From: Treponema sp.
Lineage (GTDB): Bacteria > Spirochaetota > Spirochaetia > Treponematales > Breznakiellaceae
Length of the DNA: 64,000 bases
NCBI GenBank assembly: GCA_009777995.1
Contig: WRKT01000004.1
Location: 1-64,000, forward strand
Direction: 5' to 3'
Part shown: one piece after another, positions 16,069 to 24,239 of the stretch
How the letters are laid out: every line of letters begins with the position of its first letter
Position numbering within the stretch: the stretch's first letter is position 1
The notes under the pieces: generated by a model
Told to the model about the DNA's origin: nothing
Databases searched by the model: none
The model's input: only the letters and a program-made list of their open reading frames with translations
Program-made: the position numbers and the translations under genes

Positions 16069-17136
16069 TTATAGTAGTATATCGACAAGACCTGCAAGCA
16101 GTCTTAATCCTTCTTTATTAAAAGAATGGCCCGGGATTTTCGGGGAAGAGAGAATCTCCCTGCTCTCGTTTATATAGAAATTTGCCTTCTCGGCGGCCTC
16201 TTCAAGTACCCCGGCATCTTTCATTACATCGATAATCTCGTTCACTTCAGGGGCATTTACCCCTGTGGAGCGTGCCACAGTAAAGCAATCTGCGGCAAAA
16301 TCCCTTTTTTCGGGATACCGATGCAGGTAAAGAAGGACAGGAAGGCTTTTTTTGCCTTCGACTATATCGTCTCCCCTCTTTTTCCCGGGAATTCCGACAG
16401 TAAGGTTTTTAACATCATCTAAAATCTGAAAGCCCACCCCAAGCTGCTCTGCAGCTCTCCCGAACTCTGATGCACAGGCCTCATTCCCGCCGGCACATAT
16501 AACACCGAGCACTGCCGCAAGGCGGGCAAGACAGCCGGTTTTTAGTCTGCACATGCGGTCATACTCGTTGAGGCCGGGGAGTGACCTGAAGTCCCGGTGC
16601 CAGGCAATGTCCATTGCCTGCCCGAGGTGAAGGGCCCTTAAATGGGTGCTCCAGGCAGACCAAAGGCGGGTCTTTAGGACATATTCAAGATTCGTTGAGT
16701 CAAGGCAGGCAAGGGGGAGAAAGTACATGAAGGCCCCCCCGTTAATTGCAGTGTCTGTGCCGTATATCAGATGAACGGCGGGTTTTCCGCGGCGCTCATC
16801 GGAATTGTCTTCAATATCATCGTGGATGAGGCTCGCATTGTGGGGAAGTTCGATAAGCGGCGTCAGGGGCAGTGCCGTTTCAGCTCCGTGAGTCCCTGCA
16901 AGGGCTTCGGCGGTAAGCAGCATGAGCAGGGGTCTCCATCGCTTGCCCCCCCTGTCCACGAGGTCCCGTCCGGGGAGGATCAGAGATTGCGCAAGTTCAG
17001 GATGCACGGCAGACTCGCCTATGCCCGCAAGGCCCCCGAAAACCTTATCAAGCCAGGGTGAATCCGCTCTGCGAGGGAGCCATTTATCCAGCTCATCTTC
17101 AATTTTCTCAAGCCTTTGGCTATACTCTATATTCAT
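16069..17136 (-). CDS. Polyprenyl (trans-isoprenyl) diphosphate synthase
   Basis: The 355-aa product has the first Asp-rich motif in 'LIHDDIEDNSDERRG' (DDIED, about residue 108) preceded by 'LPHNASL', and the second in 'QILDDVKN', where the third Asp of DDxxD is replaced by Asn. It also contains 'GKRWRPLLMLL', the isopentenyl diphosphate binding segment. It condenses isopentenyl diphosphate with an allylic diphosphate to make the chain for a quinone or the lipid carrier. A perfect GGAGGT ribosome binding site lies inside the first codons of the divergent rlmE gene. The altered second motif is worth noting, although Asn is seen in some family members. Confidence 0.88.
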   Translation of the reverse strand: MNIEYSQRLEKIEDELDKWLPRRADSPWLDKVFGGLAGIGESAVHPELAQSLILPGRDLVDRGGKRWRPLLMLLTAEALAGTHGAETALPLTPLIELPHNASLIHDDIEDNSDERRGKPAVHLIYGTDTAINGGAFMYFLPLACLDSTNLEYVLKTRLWSAWSTHLRALHLGQAMDIAWHRDFRSLPGLNEYDRMCRLKTGCLARLAAVLGVICAGGNEACASEFGRAAEQLGVGFQILDDVKNLTVGIPGKKRGDDIVEGKKSLPVLLYLHRYPEKRDFAADCFTVARSTGVNAPEVNEIIDVMKDAGVLEEAAEKANFYINESREILSSPKIPGHSFNKEGLRLLAGLVDILL

Positions 17137-17746
17137 GACCTCCGCCGATTATAGCAAACTTGACCATTGGTCTCTACTAGCTCAGAAAGATAATTACCCT
17201 GCCCGCTCCGTGTATAAGTTAAAGGAGATGGATGAAAAGTTGGGGCTTTTTAAGGGTGATAATCTTAAGGTGCTGGATCTTGGCGCAGCGCCGGGGAGTT
17301 GGAGCCTTTATATCCTGCGTAAATTGAAAAATGTTTCCCTGGTTTCGGTGGACCTGAATCCCCTATCCCGTAATTGTGACGAGGGCCTATTTGACGGCGG
17401 TAACTTCAGTTTTATTCAGGGTGATTTTACCCTGCAGGAAATTAGGGAAGCCGTAATTTCTACGGGTCCTTATAATATATTAATAAGTGATGCTGCCCCT
17501 AATACTGCAGGGAACAGAACCCTGGATAGCCTTCGTTCGATTGATCTTGCAGAAATTGCCCTTGATTTTGCAAATTCCACCCTGATAAAGGGGGGGAAGC
17601 TCGTTATAAAGATATTCCAGGGCCCGGGTTCAGATTTATTCATACAAACTATGCGCACTTCATTCGAGAATGTTAAAACAATGAAGCCAAAGGCCTGCAG
17701 GCCCGGCTCATTTGAAGTTTACTGCATCGGGCTCGGCAAGAAATAA
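17135..17746 (+). CDS. rlmE: 23S rRNA 2'-O-methyltransferase RlmE (FtsJ/RrmJ)
   Basis: The 203-aa product carries the complete catalytic tetrad K-D-K-E: Lys28 (ARSVYKL), Asp119 (ISDAAPN), Lys159 (KLVIKIFQG) and Glu194 (GSFEVYCIG). The SAM-binding loop is VLDLGAAPGSW (47-57). It methylates the ribose of a uridine in the 23S A-loop during 50S assembly. I start it at the ATG at 17135, which matches family length; the open frame extends upstream only as an antisense of the polyprenyl synthase gene. The two divergent start codons overlap in one CATG. There is no ribosome binding site, and a TATACT box at 17121-17126 suggests a nearly leaderless message. Confidence 0.93.
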   Translation: MTSADYSKLDHWSLLAQKDNYPARSVYKLKEMDEKLGLFKGDNLKVLDLGAAPGSWSLYILRKLKNVSLVSVDLNPLSRNCDEGLFDGGNFSFIQGDFTLQEIREAVISTGPYNILISDAAPNTAGNRTLDSLRSIDLAEIALDFANSTLIKGGKLVIKIFQGPGSDLFIQTMRTSFENVKTMKPKACRPGSFEVYCIGLGKK

Positions 17747-17751
17747 GGACT

Positions 17752-18552
17752 TTACACCGTCCGCTTACTGCGTTCGTTACTCCCGCGCTTCCACCTGATA
17801 TAAACCTGCCTGCCTGTGCCGTGTTCCTGGGTTCTTTCCTCGGTTTCGAACTGAGGTATTGCCCTGAAAAGGTCTCCGAGTTTCTTAAAACCGTAATTTC
17901 GGGGGTCAAATTCGCTTGAACGATTGTTAATCTTCTGGCCTACACCCCCAAGATATGCCCATCCTGACTCATCAGCCTGGTCGTCAACTGCATCGCGAAG
18001 AAGTTTAAGCAGCTTCCTGTCGATTTTGGACTCTTTTCGGGGTTTTACCTTGGGCTTATCCTCATCTTCTTCAGACTCCTCCTGATAATCCAGTAGAAGC
18101 TCCGTGAAAATGAACTTGTCGCAGACTCTGACAAAGGCTCTCGGGGTCTTTTCTGCACCGAAGCCGTAGACGGTACAGCCGCTTTCCCTGATTCGGGCAG
18201 CCAAGCGGGTAAAATCGGAATCACTTGAAACAATGCAGAACCCGTCAAGCTTTTCGCTGTAAAGAAGATCCATCGCATCGATGATCATTGCGCTGTCAGT
18301 AGCATTTTTTCCTGTTGTATAAGAGAACTGCTGAATCGGCTGTATTGCATTTGCAAGAAGCCTTTCCTTCCAGGAACGAAGATGATTACTTGTCCAGTCG
18401 CCGTAGATTCGTTTTACGCTGGCAACTCCGTATTTTGCGATTTCATTTAAAAGTCCTTCTATAATAGCAGGCTGTGTATTGTCTGCATCAATTAAAACTG
18501 CAAGTTTTGCCTGGCCTGTTTCGGCCTGTATGGAGAAAGGCAATAATGGCAT
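17752..18552 (-). CDS. NYN-domain ribonuclease-like protein with C-terminal OST-HTH/LOTUS domain
   Basis: The 266-aa product starts with a NYN (PIN-like) domain: 'LAVLIDADN' (Asp22, Asp24), 'KNATDSAMIIDAMDLL' and 'IVSSDSDFTRLA' supply the conserved acidic residues expected to bind the catalytic metal. The C-terminal part from about residue 178 ('KLLKLLRDAVDDQADESGWAYLGGVGQKINN...FDPRNYGFKKLGDLFRAI') is a LOTUS/OST-HTH fold, known to bind RNA, including G-rich structures. It is followed by a basic tail. This is the LabA-like NYN family, so an RNase role is likely but unproven. It lies 4 bp after the helicase-partner gene, in the same operon as XPB. Ribosome binding site AAGGAG is present. Confidence 0.88.
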   Translation of the reverse strand: MPLLPFSIQAETGQAKLAVLIDADNTQPAIIEGLLNEIAKYGVASVKRIYGDWTSNHLRSWKERLLANAIQPIQQFSYTTGKNATDSAMIIDAMDLLYSEKLDGFCIVSSDSDFTRLAARIRESGCTVYGFGAEKTPRAFVRVCDKFIFTELLLDYQEESEEDEDKPKVKPRKESKIDRKLLKLLRDAVDDQADESGWAYLGGVGQKINNRSSEFDPRNYGFKKLGDLFRAIPQFETEERTQEHGTGRQVYIRWKRGSNERSKRTV

Positions 18553-18556
18553 TTTA

Positions 18557-20737
18557 TTACTCCTTAAATAGCGATTGTTTTATTCGTCTTAAAAGACTAA
18601 TTTTTCTTAAAGGGATTTCAAAAACCCTTCCCAGGATCTCGGCCCCTGCCGTGCCGCTCGCCGGTGCGCCCGCCGGGCCCGCGTCCTCCCCGGTGCGGAA
18701 GGTGAAAATGCTATCCCCGTCCTTTTTTTCAAGACTCTGGGGTATCCCGATGATGCGGTTAATTTCGCCTTCGGGGGTTGACCAGGTGACTTCCACAAGA
18801 GAACCTGCATCAATGGCCTGCTTTGCAATCAGGGACTTCCCCGAATAATCGAGGCCCCTCGCTTCGAGTTTCTCGTAACGCAGGGATTTTGCTTCAAGCT
18901 GGGTCTTATTCAATACCAGGCGTCTTTCTATGCGTGCTAAAAGTTCATCACGCTCATGCTTGGCAAGCTGCATCTTGCCAAGGTCATTGCGGAAACTGTC
19001 TCGCATGACTTCAGATTCAGGCGACTGCGAGTACTGCGGGGCTCCCTGCGAGGCATCGCCTTGCGTGCCCTGCAGCGCGATTTGCGGTGTAATTTGCGGC
19101 GACGAGTCAAGCGCGGGGAAGGCCTTTCTTAGGGTAATTCGGGGCATGCTCACTCGGCTCGCTCGTCCCCCACGGTCATTCGCTGAGGGAGGCGGAGGCT
19201 GTGCGATAATGTCAACACCGGCCTTTTTCAGGGCCTTAACTGCTTCGGCTCTGTCCCCTGAGGATAGGAGGTAGACACCGGGGGCAAGGGTCTTTTGAAC
19301 CAGTGCAGAAACAGGGGCAGCCTTCGCAAGATAACGGCGCTCCTCTGAAAGGTTCAGAATTATACCCTGATTTAAGGAGATTTCGGCATACCTGCTCTCC
19401 CATTCCTTAATCGTCCACTGAATATTCGGGTCAATGCGATTCCCTGAAAGACGCTGAAGAAGTTTAAGCATTTCATCGGCAGCCAACCCAAGGTCAAAAC
19501 CCCTTACAGTGGAGCCGAGGGTAAGCTCAAAAATGACAGTAGTTTCAGTGCAAATATTTACCTTGCAGAAACCGGCAAGCAGGAGGGCATCAGAGAAGGA
19601 AATTTCAGGTAAAAGGATGATGGAAAATGCAGTATCCATGATGATAACAGGTTCAGCGCCCTCTTCCTTGGGAAGTTTGGGCGGCACAGGAATAAAAAGC
19701 TCCCCAATCCTTTGAAAAAGACCCGCCTTTTCCATAATTGGAAGAAGATCGTCAGGGAAAAGCTTAACCCCGCTAAATTCTTGACCATATTTGACTTCGA
19801 TTAGCTTCCAAAGCCGTTTAAGAGTGATTTCAGGATAAGATTTCGCTCGATTAATGCTTGACCAAAAACGGTAGATACTCGAAGCAATAATCCGCAGATG
19901 CCTCCGGAAGAGCAGACCCGACTCTTCATCAATTATAAATGCACTTAGCTTATCCTTATTCTTTAGGCCAAGGTACATTGCAGCAATCCAGTAAATCTGC
20001 CTTTCTATAATAGAAAGCTCCGCGAAGTCTGCGATTTTCTCGCTGCATAATAGGAGGTGATCCCCTTCGATTCGGCAAAGCTCAAGGTGTACAAGCAATT
20101 TCACGGTTTTCTCGATATCCATTCCGGGGAAAAGCTTTTTCCCCTCCTCTATCACCTTTCTTCTAATAACCCCCTCTGCCCTGAACACTTCATCAATAGA
20201 TTGAATATAGGCAAAAAGACCTGCAAGTCCCCTTTTATCAAGGTAAGTATCGCCGTATACAGGGGCAGCACTTAATTCGGTAGGATCAATATCATTACAG
20301 GGTAAAATAGAGTGAGTATGCTTCGTTAGGGGGTTTAGAACTTCGATAAGAACAGGATTTAGGGAGAGGCGCTGGATGCCTTCATGCTTATATCTATAGA
20401 GGATGAACCGCTCTTCAAGATTGATGAGCAGGGCATTAAGTTCGGCCCCGGTAAACTCGCCTGCAAAGAAATCTTCCAAATCCCTTGCATTGGGCTCCTC
20501 AAGCAGGGCAATTGCGGCAATTATCTTTTGATCCTGCTCATCAACATAGGCCTTTATGACCTTTTTTATGTCCGTTTTCTGAAGAAGGGCAACAAGATCG
20601 TTTAAAAGACGCTGCTTATTGAAGGGCGTTTTAATATTCCCGAGCACACTTCTAAGCAATTCGAAAAAACTGCTTTCAGGCAGGGTCATCAAAGCGGATT
20701 TCCACTCGTCTATAGTACGAAATTTATAGGCGCTCAT
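18557..20737 (-). CDS. Helicase-associated protein (Helicase_C_3-like), XPB partner
   Basis: The 726-aa product is not itself a helicase. Residues 1-360 are winged-helix-like repeats ('LLNDLVALLQKTDIKKVIKAY'). Around 370-530 it shows the Helicase_C_3-type pattern ('VIIMDTAFSIILLPEISFSDALLLAGFCKV', '...WESRYAEISLNQGIILNLSEE...LAPGVYLLSS'), the same type of domain found at the N terminus of XPB. A Pro/Gln-rich linker and a basic C-terminal domain follow. I use the ATG at 20737, which overlaps the XPB stop as ATGA; an upstream ATG at 20749 adds four residues. Bacterial XPB genes are often next to such a gene. The role is inferred as a DNA-processing partner of XPB. Confidence 0.72.
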   Translation of the reverse strand: MSAYKFRTIDEWKSALMTLPESSFFELLRSVLGNIKTPFNKQRLLNDLVALLQKTDIKKVIKAYVDEQDQKIIAAIALLEEPNARDLEDFFAGEFTGAELNALLINLEERFILYRYKHEGIQRLSLNPVLIEVLNPLTKHTHSILPCNDIDPTELSAAPVYGDTYLDKRGLAGLFAYIQSIDEVFRAEGVIRRKVIEEGKKLFPGMDIEKTVKLLVHLELCRIEGDHLLLCSEKIADFAELSIIERQIYWIAAMYLGLKNKDKLSAFIIDEESGLLFRRHLRIIASSIYRFWSSINRAKSYPEITLKRLWKLIEVKYGQEFSGVKLFPDDLLPIMEKAGLFQRIGELFIPVPPKLPKEEGAEPVIIMDTAFSIILLPEISFSDALLLAGFCKVNICTETTVIFELTLGSTVRGFDLGLAADEMLKLLQRLSGNRIDPNIQWTIKEWESRYAEISLNQGIILNLSEERRYLAKAAPVSALVQKTLAPGVYLLSSGDRAEAVKALKKAGVDIIAQPPPPSANDRGGRASRVSMPRITLRKAFPALDSSPQITPQIALQGTQGDASQGAPQYSQSPESEVMRDSFRNDLGKMQLAKHERDELLARIERRLVLNKTQLEAKSLRYEKLEARGLDYSGKSLIAKQAIDAGSLVEVTWSTPEGEINRIIGIPQSLEKKDGDSIFTFRTGEDAGPAGAPASGTAGAEILGRVFEIPLRKISLLRRIKQSLFKE

Positions 20738-22416
20738 GTTAAAGTCCATTGTTGGATGGAGTACTTATACCCCTGTTCCGCAAGGAATTTCTGACGATTT
20801 GCGGCAAAGCCTTCTTCAACAGTATAGCGGGATACAAGGGTATAAAACAGGGAGTTTCGCTTTTTGGGGCGCAAGATCCTTCCGAGACGCTGGGCCTCTT
20901 CCTGTCTTGAGCCGAAGGAGCCTGAGACCTGAATTGCCATTGAGGCATCGGGGAGGTCTATCGCAAAATTGGCAACCTTGCTCACAACGATAACCCGCAG
21001 TTCCCCCTTTTTAAATGCCCCGTATATCCTCTCCCTTTCGGTATTCGGGGTCTTCCCTGTTATAAGGGGAACATCAAGGAGGCGGGCTAGGGTTTCAAGT
21101 TGATTGATATACTGGCCAATCACCAGAATTCGGTCTTCCCTATGCCTTTCTACGAGTTGGACCACTGCGGCATTTTTTAGGGGATTTTCGCTTGCAAGCC
21201 GGTACTTTTCCCTCGGGGTGGCCACTGCGTAGGGGATTTTGAGTTTTTCAGGCAGGTCTATGCGAATTTCACGGCAGAAAGCCCCCGCAATCCAGCCCTT
21301 ACTCTCCAAATCCTTCCAGGGAACATCGTAGCGCTTCGGCCCTACAAGGCTGAAAACCGCATCCTCTGCACCATCCTCCCTTACAAGGGTGGCAGTAAGG
21401 CCGAGGCGCCTTACTGCCTGAAGCTCGGCAGTTACACGGAAAACAGGTGCGGGAAGCAGGTGAACCTCATCGTAGATGATCAGCCCCCAGGGCCGCTCCC
21501 TGAAGAGCTTAAAATGGGGGAAATCGGCCTTTTTATCCGGGCGCCATGTGAGGATCTGATATGTGACCACAGTGACAGGGGCAACACCCTTGGAATCCCC
21601 GGTATACTCGGCAATCTGCTCAGGGGTTAGATCAGTCTTATCAAGAAGTTCCTCCATCCACTGGTGTACGGCAGCAACATTCGTGGTCAAAATCAGGGTA
21701 TTGGTTTTTAAGAGGGACATGATGAGCATTCCCACTATGGTTTTCCCCGAGCCGCAGGGCAGTACCACCACGCCGTAACCGGTGCCCGGCCCTCCTGCAC
21801 CAAGCACTGCACCCGCTGCTTCAAGCTGGTAATCCCTTACTTCAAATGGCCTTCCTGACGTGCAATTATCCCTTAAACTCAATTCCAGAGCCTCGCCGCT
21901 TACAAAGGGGGCCTCGTCTTTAACGGGCCAACCTACGCGAATAAGCTCACGTTTTACGCTTCCCCTATCAATAAGACGCAGCCTGAAACCCCTGTCAGTC
22001 TTTTCAATTAACTTTTCAAGGGGCTTTACGGCTCCAACCTCTGCTAGGACTTCCTCATCCGAAGAAGTCAGAAGGAGAAGGTCCCCTGAATCATCTTCGG
22101 AAATCAGCCGTATCCTGCCGTATCTGGACATGGTATCTGCAAAGCCTTCTGTAATTCCGCCGGGAATGGGATAACGGGTAAAATCGTTGAGTACTTGTAC
22201 CACATCCTCGGGAGAAAGGCCTGCACTTGCGGCATTCCAAAGCGAGAGGGGGCTGATTTGATAGGTATGTATATGCTCAGGGGATTTTTGCAGCTCTGCA
22301 AAGGGTAGGATCGCAGCCCTCGCCTCTTCTGCCCTATTTGCATGGACATCGAGAAGTAAGGTTCGATCACTTTGAACGATCAGGGGGTTCTGAGGATTTG
22401 GCTTTTCTGCTGTCAT
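20734..22416 (-). CDS. XPB/ERCC3-type DNA repair helicase
   Basis: The 560-aa superfamily 2 helicase starts with a Helicase_C_3/XPB N-terminal domain ('PLIVQSDRTLLLDVHANRAEEA...'). The core follows: motif I PCGSGKT (about 217-223), motif Ia 'LILTTNVAAVHQW', motif II DEVH in 'IYDEVHLLPAPVF', motif III LTATL and motif VI 'QRLGRILRPKK'. The 'RED' motif ('LVREDGAED') typical of XPB is present after motif III. XPB proteins unwind DNA 3' to 5'; archaeal ones work with the nuclease Bax1, and bacterial ones occur in treponemes and some actinobacteria. No Bax1-type nuclease is adjacent, but a NYN protein is two genes downstream. Confidence 0.92.
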   Translation of the reverse strand: MTAEKPNPQNPLIVQSDRTLLLDVHANRAEEARAAILPFAELQKSPEHIHTYQISPLSLWNAASAGLSPEDVVQVLNDFTRYPIPGGITEGFADTMSRYGRIRLISEDDSGDLLLLTSSDEEVLAEVGAVKPLEKLIEKTDRGFRLRLIDRGSVKRELIRVGWPVKDEAPFVSGEALELSLRDNCTSGRPFEVRDYQLEAAGAVLGAGGPGTGYGVVVLPCGSGKTIVGMLIMSLLKTNTLILTTNVAAVHQWMEELLDKTDLTPEQIAEYTGDSKGVAPVTVVTYQILTWRPDKKADFPHFKLFRERPWGLIIYDEVHLLPAPVFRVTAELQAVRRLGLTATLVREDGAEDAVFSLVGPKRYDVPWKDLESKGWIAGAFCREIRIDLPEKLKIPYAVATPREKYRLASENPLKNAAVVQLVERHREDRILVIGQYINQLETLARLLDVPLITGKTPNTERERIYGAFKKGELRVIVVSKVANFAIDLPDASMAIQVSGSFGSRQEEAQRLGRILRPKKRNSLFYTLVSRYTVEEGFAANRQKFLAEQGYKYSIQQWTLT

Positions 22417-23006
22417 AACCTTTCTATATTAGCGCCTGCATCGAATGCCTTTTTTAGATGTTTCGCACGATTTAAATCGCGGTCGGGCAGCTCCCTGCTT
22501 GTTGCTTCCAGAATTATCATCTCCCTATGGTTTACTCTGTCAAAGAAGCGATCCAGGAGCATCACCTTCTCCATAGCATCTCCCAGGCCTGTTTCCTCGA
22601 AGTACTTAAGGGTATTCCCCGCTGTACAGATGACAAGGCCCTTCTCGAGCTGCTTCATTGTGCGGTTATCCCCGTAGGCGTAGCCATAGGTCCAGACCCG
22701 ATTAAACCAGCCGACTAATTTTGCAGGTGCATCTGACCAGAATATCGGGTAGATGAATGCAATTGCATCAGAAAAATTGATCTTCTCATGCTCAAAGGCA
22801 ACGTCAAGGGGGATGGGCAGTTTCTTACTATAGTAGGCTTCCCTGCGATACTCTTCTTCACTGATATCACTAATAAAATCCATTTCATATAGGTCAGAAA
22901 GGATATGGCTATGCCCTGCGCTTTCAAGGCCTGCAATAAAGGAATCTCTTACTTCACGGGTAAACGAGTTTTTACTTGGATGGCAATAGACTATAAAAAC
23001 TTTCAT
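22413..23006 (-). CDS. NAD(P)H dehydrogenase (quinone)-type flavodoxin-fold oxidoreductase
   Basis: The 197-aa product has a flavodoxin_2 fold: 'KVFIVYCHPSKNSFTREVRDSFIAGL' at the N terminus, 'AIAFIYPIFWSDAPAKLVGWFNRVW' (about 85-110) and 'YGDNRTMKQLEKGLVICTAGNT'. It belongs with the NQO1/KefF-type family, which binds FMN or FAD and does two-electron reduction of quinones. It overlaps the XPB gene start by 4 bp, so it heads the XPB operon; whether the link is functional is unclear. It is divergent from the GntR gene. Confidence 0.88.
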   Translation of the reverse strand: MKVFIVYCHPSKNSFTREVRDSFIAGLESAGHSHILSDLYEMDFISDISEEEYRREAYYSKKLPIPLDVAFEHEKINFSDAIAFIYPIFWSDAPAKLVGWFNRVWTYGYAYGDNRTMKQLEKGLVICTAGNTLKYFEETGLGDAMEKVMLLDRFFDRVNHREMIILEATSRELPDRDLNRAKHLKKAFDAGANIERL

Positions 23007-23050
23007 GGTTTTCTTGAGAAAATATTATCATTTATTTAATAAAAAATCTA

Positions 23051-23108
23051 TTGACAAAAAATCAACATTTGATCATAATGATAGTGTACTAGTGTTGTAG
23101 TACACTAG
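23051..23108 (+). promoter_or_regulatory. Promoter and palindromic operator of the GntR-ABC operon
   Basis: TTGACA (23051-23056) and CATAAT (23074-23079) are 17 bp apart, close to the sigma-70 consensus. Directly behind lies AGTGTACT (23083-23090), 8 bp, then AGTACACT (23099-23106), a perfect inverted repeat covering the transcription start. The arrangement fits steric repression by the dimeric GntR protein encoded just downstream. Confidence 0.85.
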
Positions 23109-23131
23109 ATACTTCATAAGGAGGTAGATTG

Positions 23132-23530
23132 ATGCCTTTATGGGAGCATTGGAGATTGGCCTTTGATGACAGGATACCGATATATCGTCAGATCATCCTC
23201 AATTTCAACAGAGCCTTTGTTCGCGGCGAAATAGGGACAGGTGAACGCATTCCGTCAATTCGTGAAATGTCTGCTCTTTTGAAAGTGAATACGAATACAA
23301 TGCAGAGGGTTTATCAGGAATTGGAGCGGGATGGGTTAATAAGCAGCAAACGTGGAACAGGATATTTTTTAACGGAGGATTCGGAAATGACAAAGAAAAT
23401 GCGCAAGGAGCTTGCTCAAGCTTCCCTGCAGCGATTTGTGGAAGAGATGCGCGCCTTGGGCTGTGCAGACAAGGAAATTATTAATGAACTTGGTTCTTAT
23501 ATGGAAGGAGGAAAAGTTGGAACCGTTTAA
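23132..23530 (+). CDS. GntR family transcriptional regulator (YtrA type)
   Basis: The 132-aa product has an N-terminal GntR winged helix ('PIYRQIILNFNRAFVRGEIGTGERIPSIREMSALLKVNTNTMQRVYQELERDGLISSKRGTGYFLTED') and only a short C-terminal helical dimerisation part, the layout of the YtrA subfamily. That subfamily typically represses an ABC transporter operon that follows it, as here. The ATG at 23132 is chosen because AAGGAGG (23118-23124) precedes it by 7 bases. It should bind the AGTGTACT palindrome in its own promoter. The inducer is unknown; YtrA-type repressors often respond to cell-envelope stress or antibiotics. Confidence 0.92.
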   Translation: MPLWEHWRLAFDDRIPIYRQIILNFNRAFVRGEIGTGERIPSIREMSALLKVNTNTMQRVYQELERDGLISSKRGTGYFLTEDSEMTKKMRKELAQASLQRFVEEMRALGCADKEIINELGSYMEGGKVGTV

Positions 23531-24239
23531 TCTGGAAATTTCAGGGCTAAAGAAACACTTTAGGGAGCAGGAAGCTCTAAGAGGCGTTGATATGAGCATT
23601 CCCTGCGGGCAGATTGTGGGTCTCCTTGGGCCGAATGCCTCGGGGAAAACCACCTTGCTGAAGGTTATTGCAGGGCTGCTTGAGCCGACCGAGGGCAGGA
23701 TTACCTATTCGGGTAATAAGGGGCCGGGGCCTGAGGCAAGGCAGACCATCGGCTTCTGCCCTGATGCCATGGGCTACCCGGGCAGGATGCGTGTGCGAGA
23801 TGCCTTCGCTTTTTTTAAGGCGATGTACAGCGACTTTTCTGAAGAGCGATCGGAGGAGATTATCGACATTATGGAGTTAAGGAATTTGATGGACGCTAAA
23901 ATTAGCCGCCTGTCCAAGGGTATGAAGGAAAGGCTTTCTTTCGCCCTGACCTTCTCTCGCGACACAAAGCTCTACCTTTTGGATGAGCCCCTTGACGGCA
24001 TAGACCCCGTAGGTAAGATGCAGTTAATTCAAGCAATTGTTGCGATGAAGCCTGATAATTCCTCGGCTTTAATTTCCACTCATCTTGTCAAAGATATCGA
24101 AAGGGTCCTGGACAGTGTTTATTTTCTTTCACGGGGAAAAATAGTTTTTTCCGGCTCCTGCGATGACATCCGCGAAGAGGGCGGGAAAACCGTGGAACAA
24201 GCTTATTTGGAGGTATTTACACGTGAAGGCACAATTTAA
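23517..24239 (+). CDS. ABC transporter ATPase subunit
   Basis: The 240-aa product shows Walker A GPNASGKTT (38-46), signature 'RLSKGMKERLSFA', Walker B 'LYLLDEPLDGID' and H-loop 'ALISTH'. The signature is LSKGM rather than LSGGQ, as in CcmA/YtrB-type ATPases. The gene very probably starts at the TTG at 23517: AAGGAGG (23505-23511) lies 5 bases before it, and this start overlaps the GntR gene by 14 bp. Starting at the upstream ATG at 23412 would add 35 residues that do not look like an ABC protein. It pairs with the permease encoded next. Confidence 0.92.
   Translation: MEPFNLEISGLKKHFREQEALRGVDMSIPCGQIVGLLGPNASGKTTLLKVIAGLLEPTEGRITYSGNKGPGPEARQTIGFCPDAMGYPGRMRVRDAFAFFKAMYSDFSEERSEEIIDIMELRNLMDAKISRLSKGMKERLSFALTFSRDTKLYLLDEPLDGIDPVGKMQLIQAIVAMKPDNSSALISTHLVKDIERVLDSVYFLSRGKIVFSGSCDDIREEGGKTVEQAYLEVFTREGTI

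Noticed and set aside
16922-17134. 70-residue N-terminal extension of RlmE
   Set aside because: It is the antisense of the polyprenyl synthase gene, rich in Arg/Pro/Ser, and absent from the RlmE family.
23412-23516. 35-residue N-terminal extension of the ABC ATPase
   Set aside because: It lies entirely inside the GntR gene in another frame. A TTG with AAGGAGG at 23505-23511 gives the normal family start.
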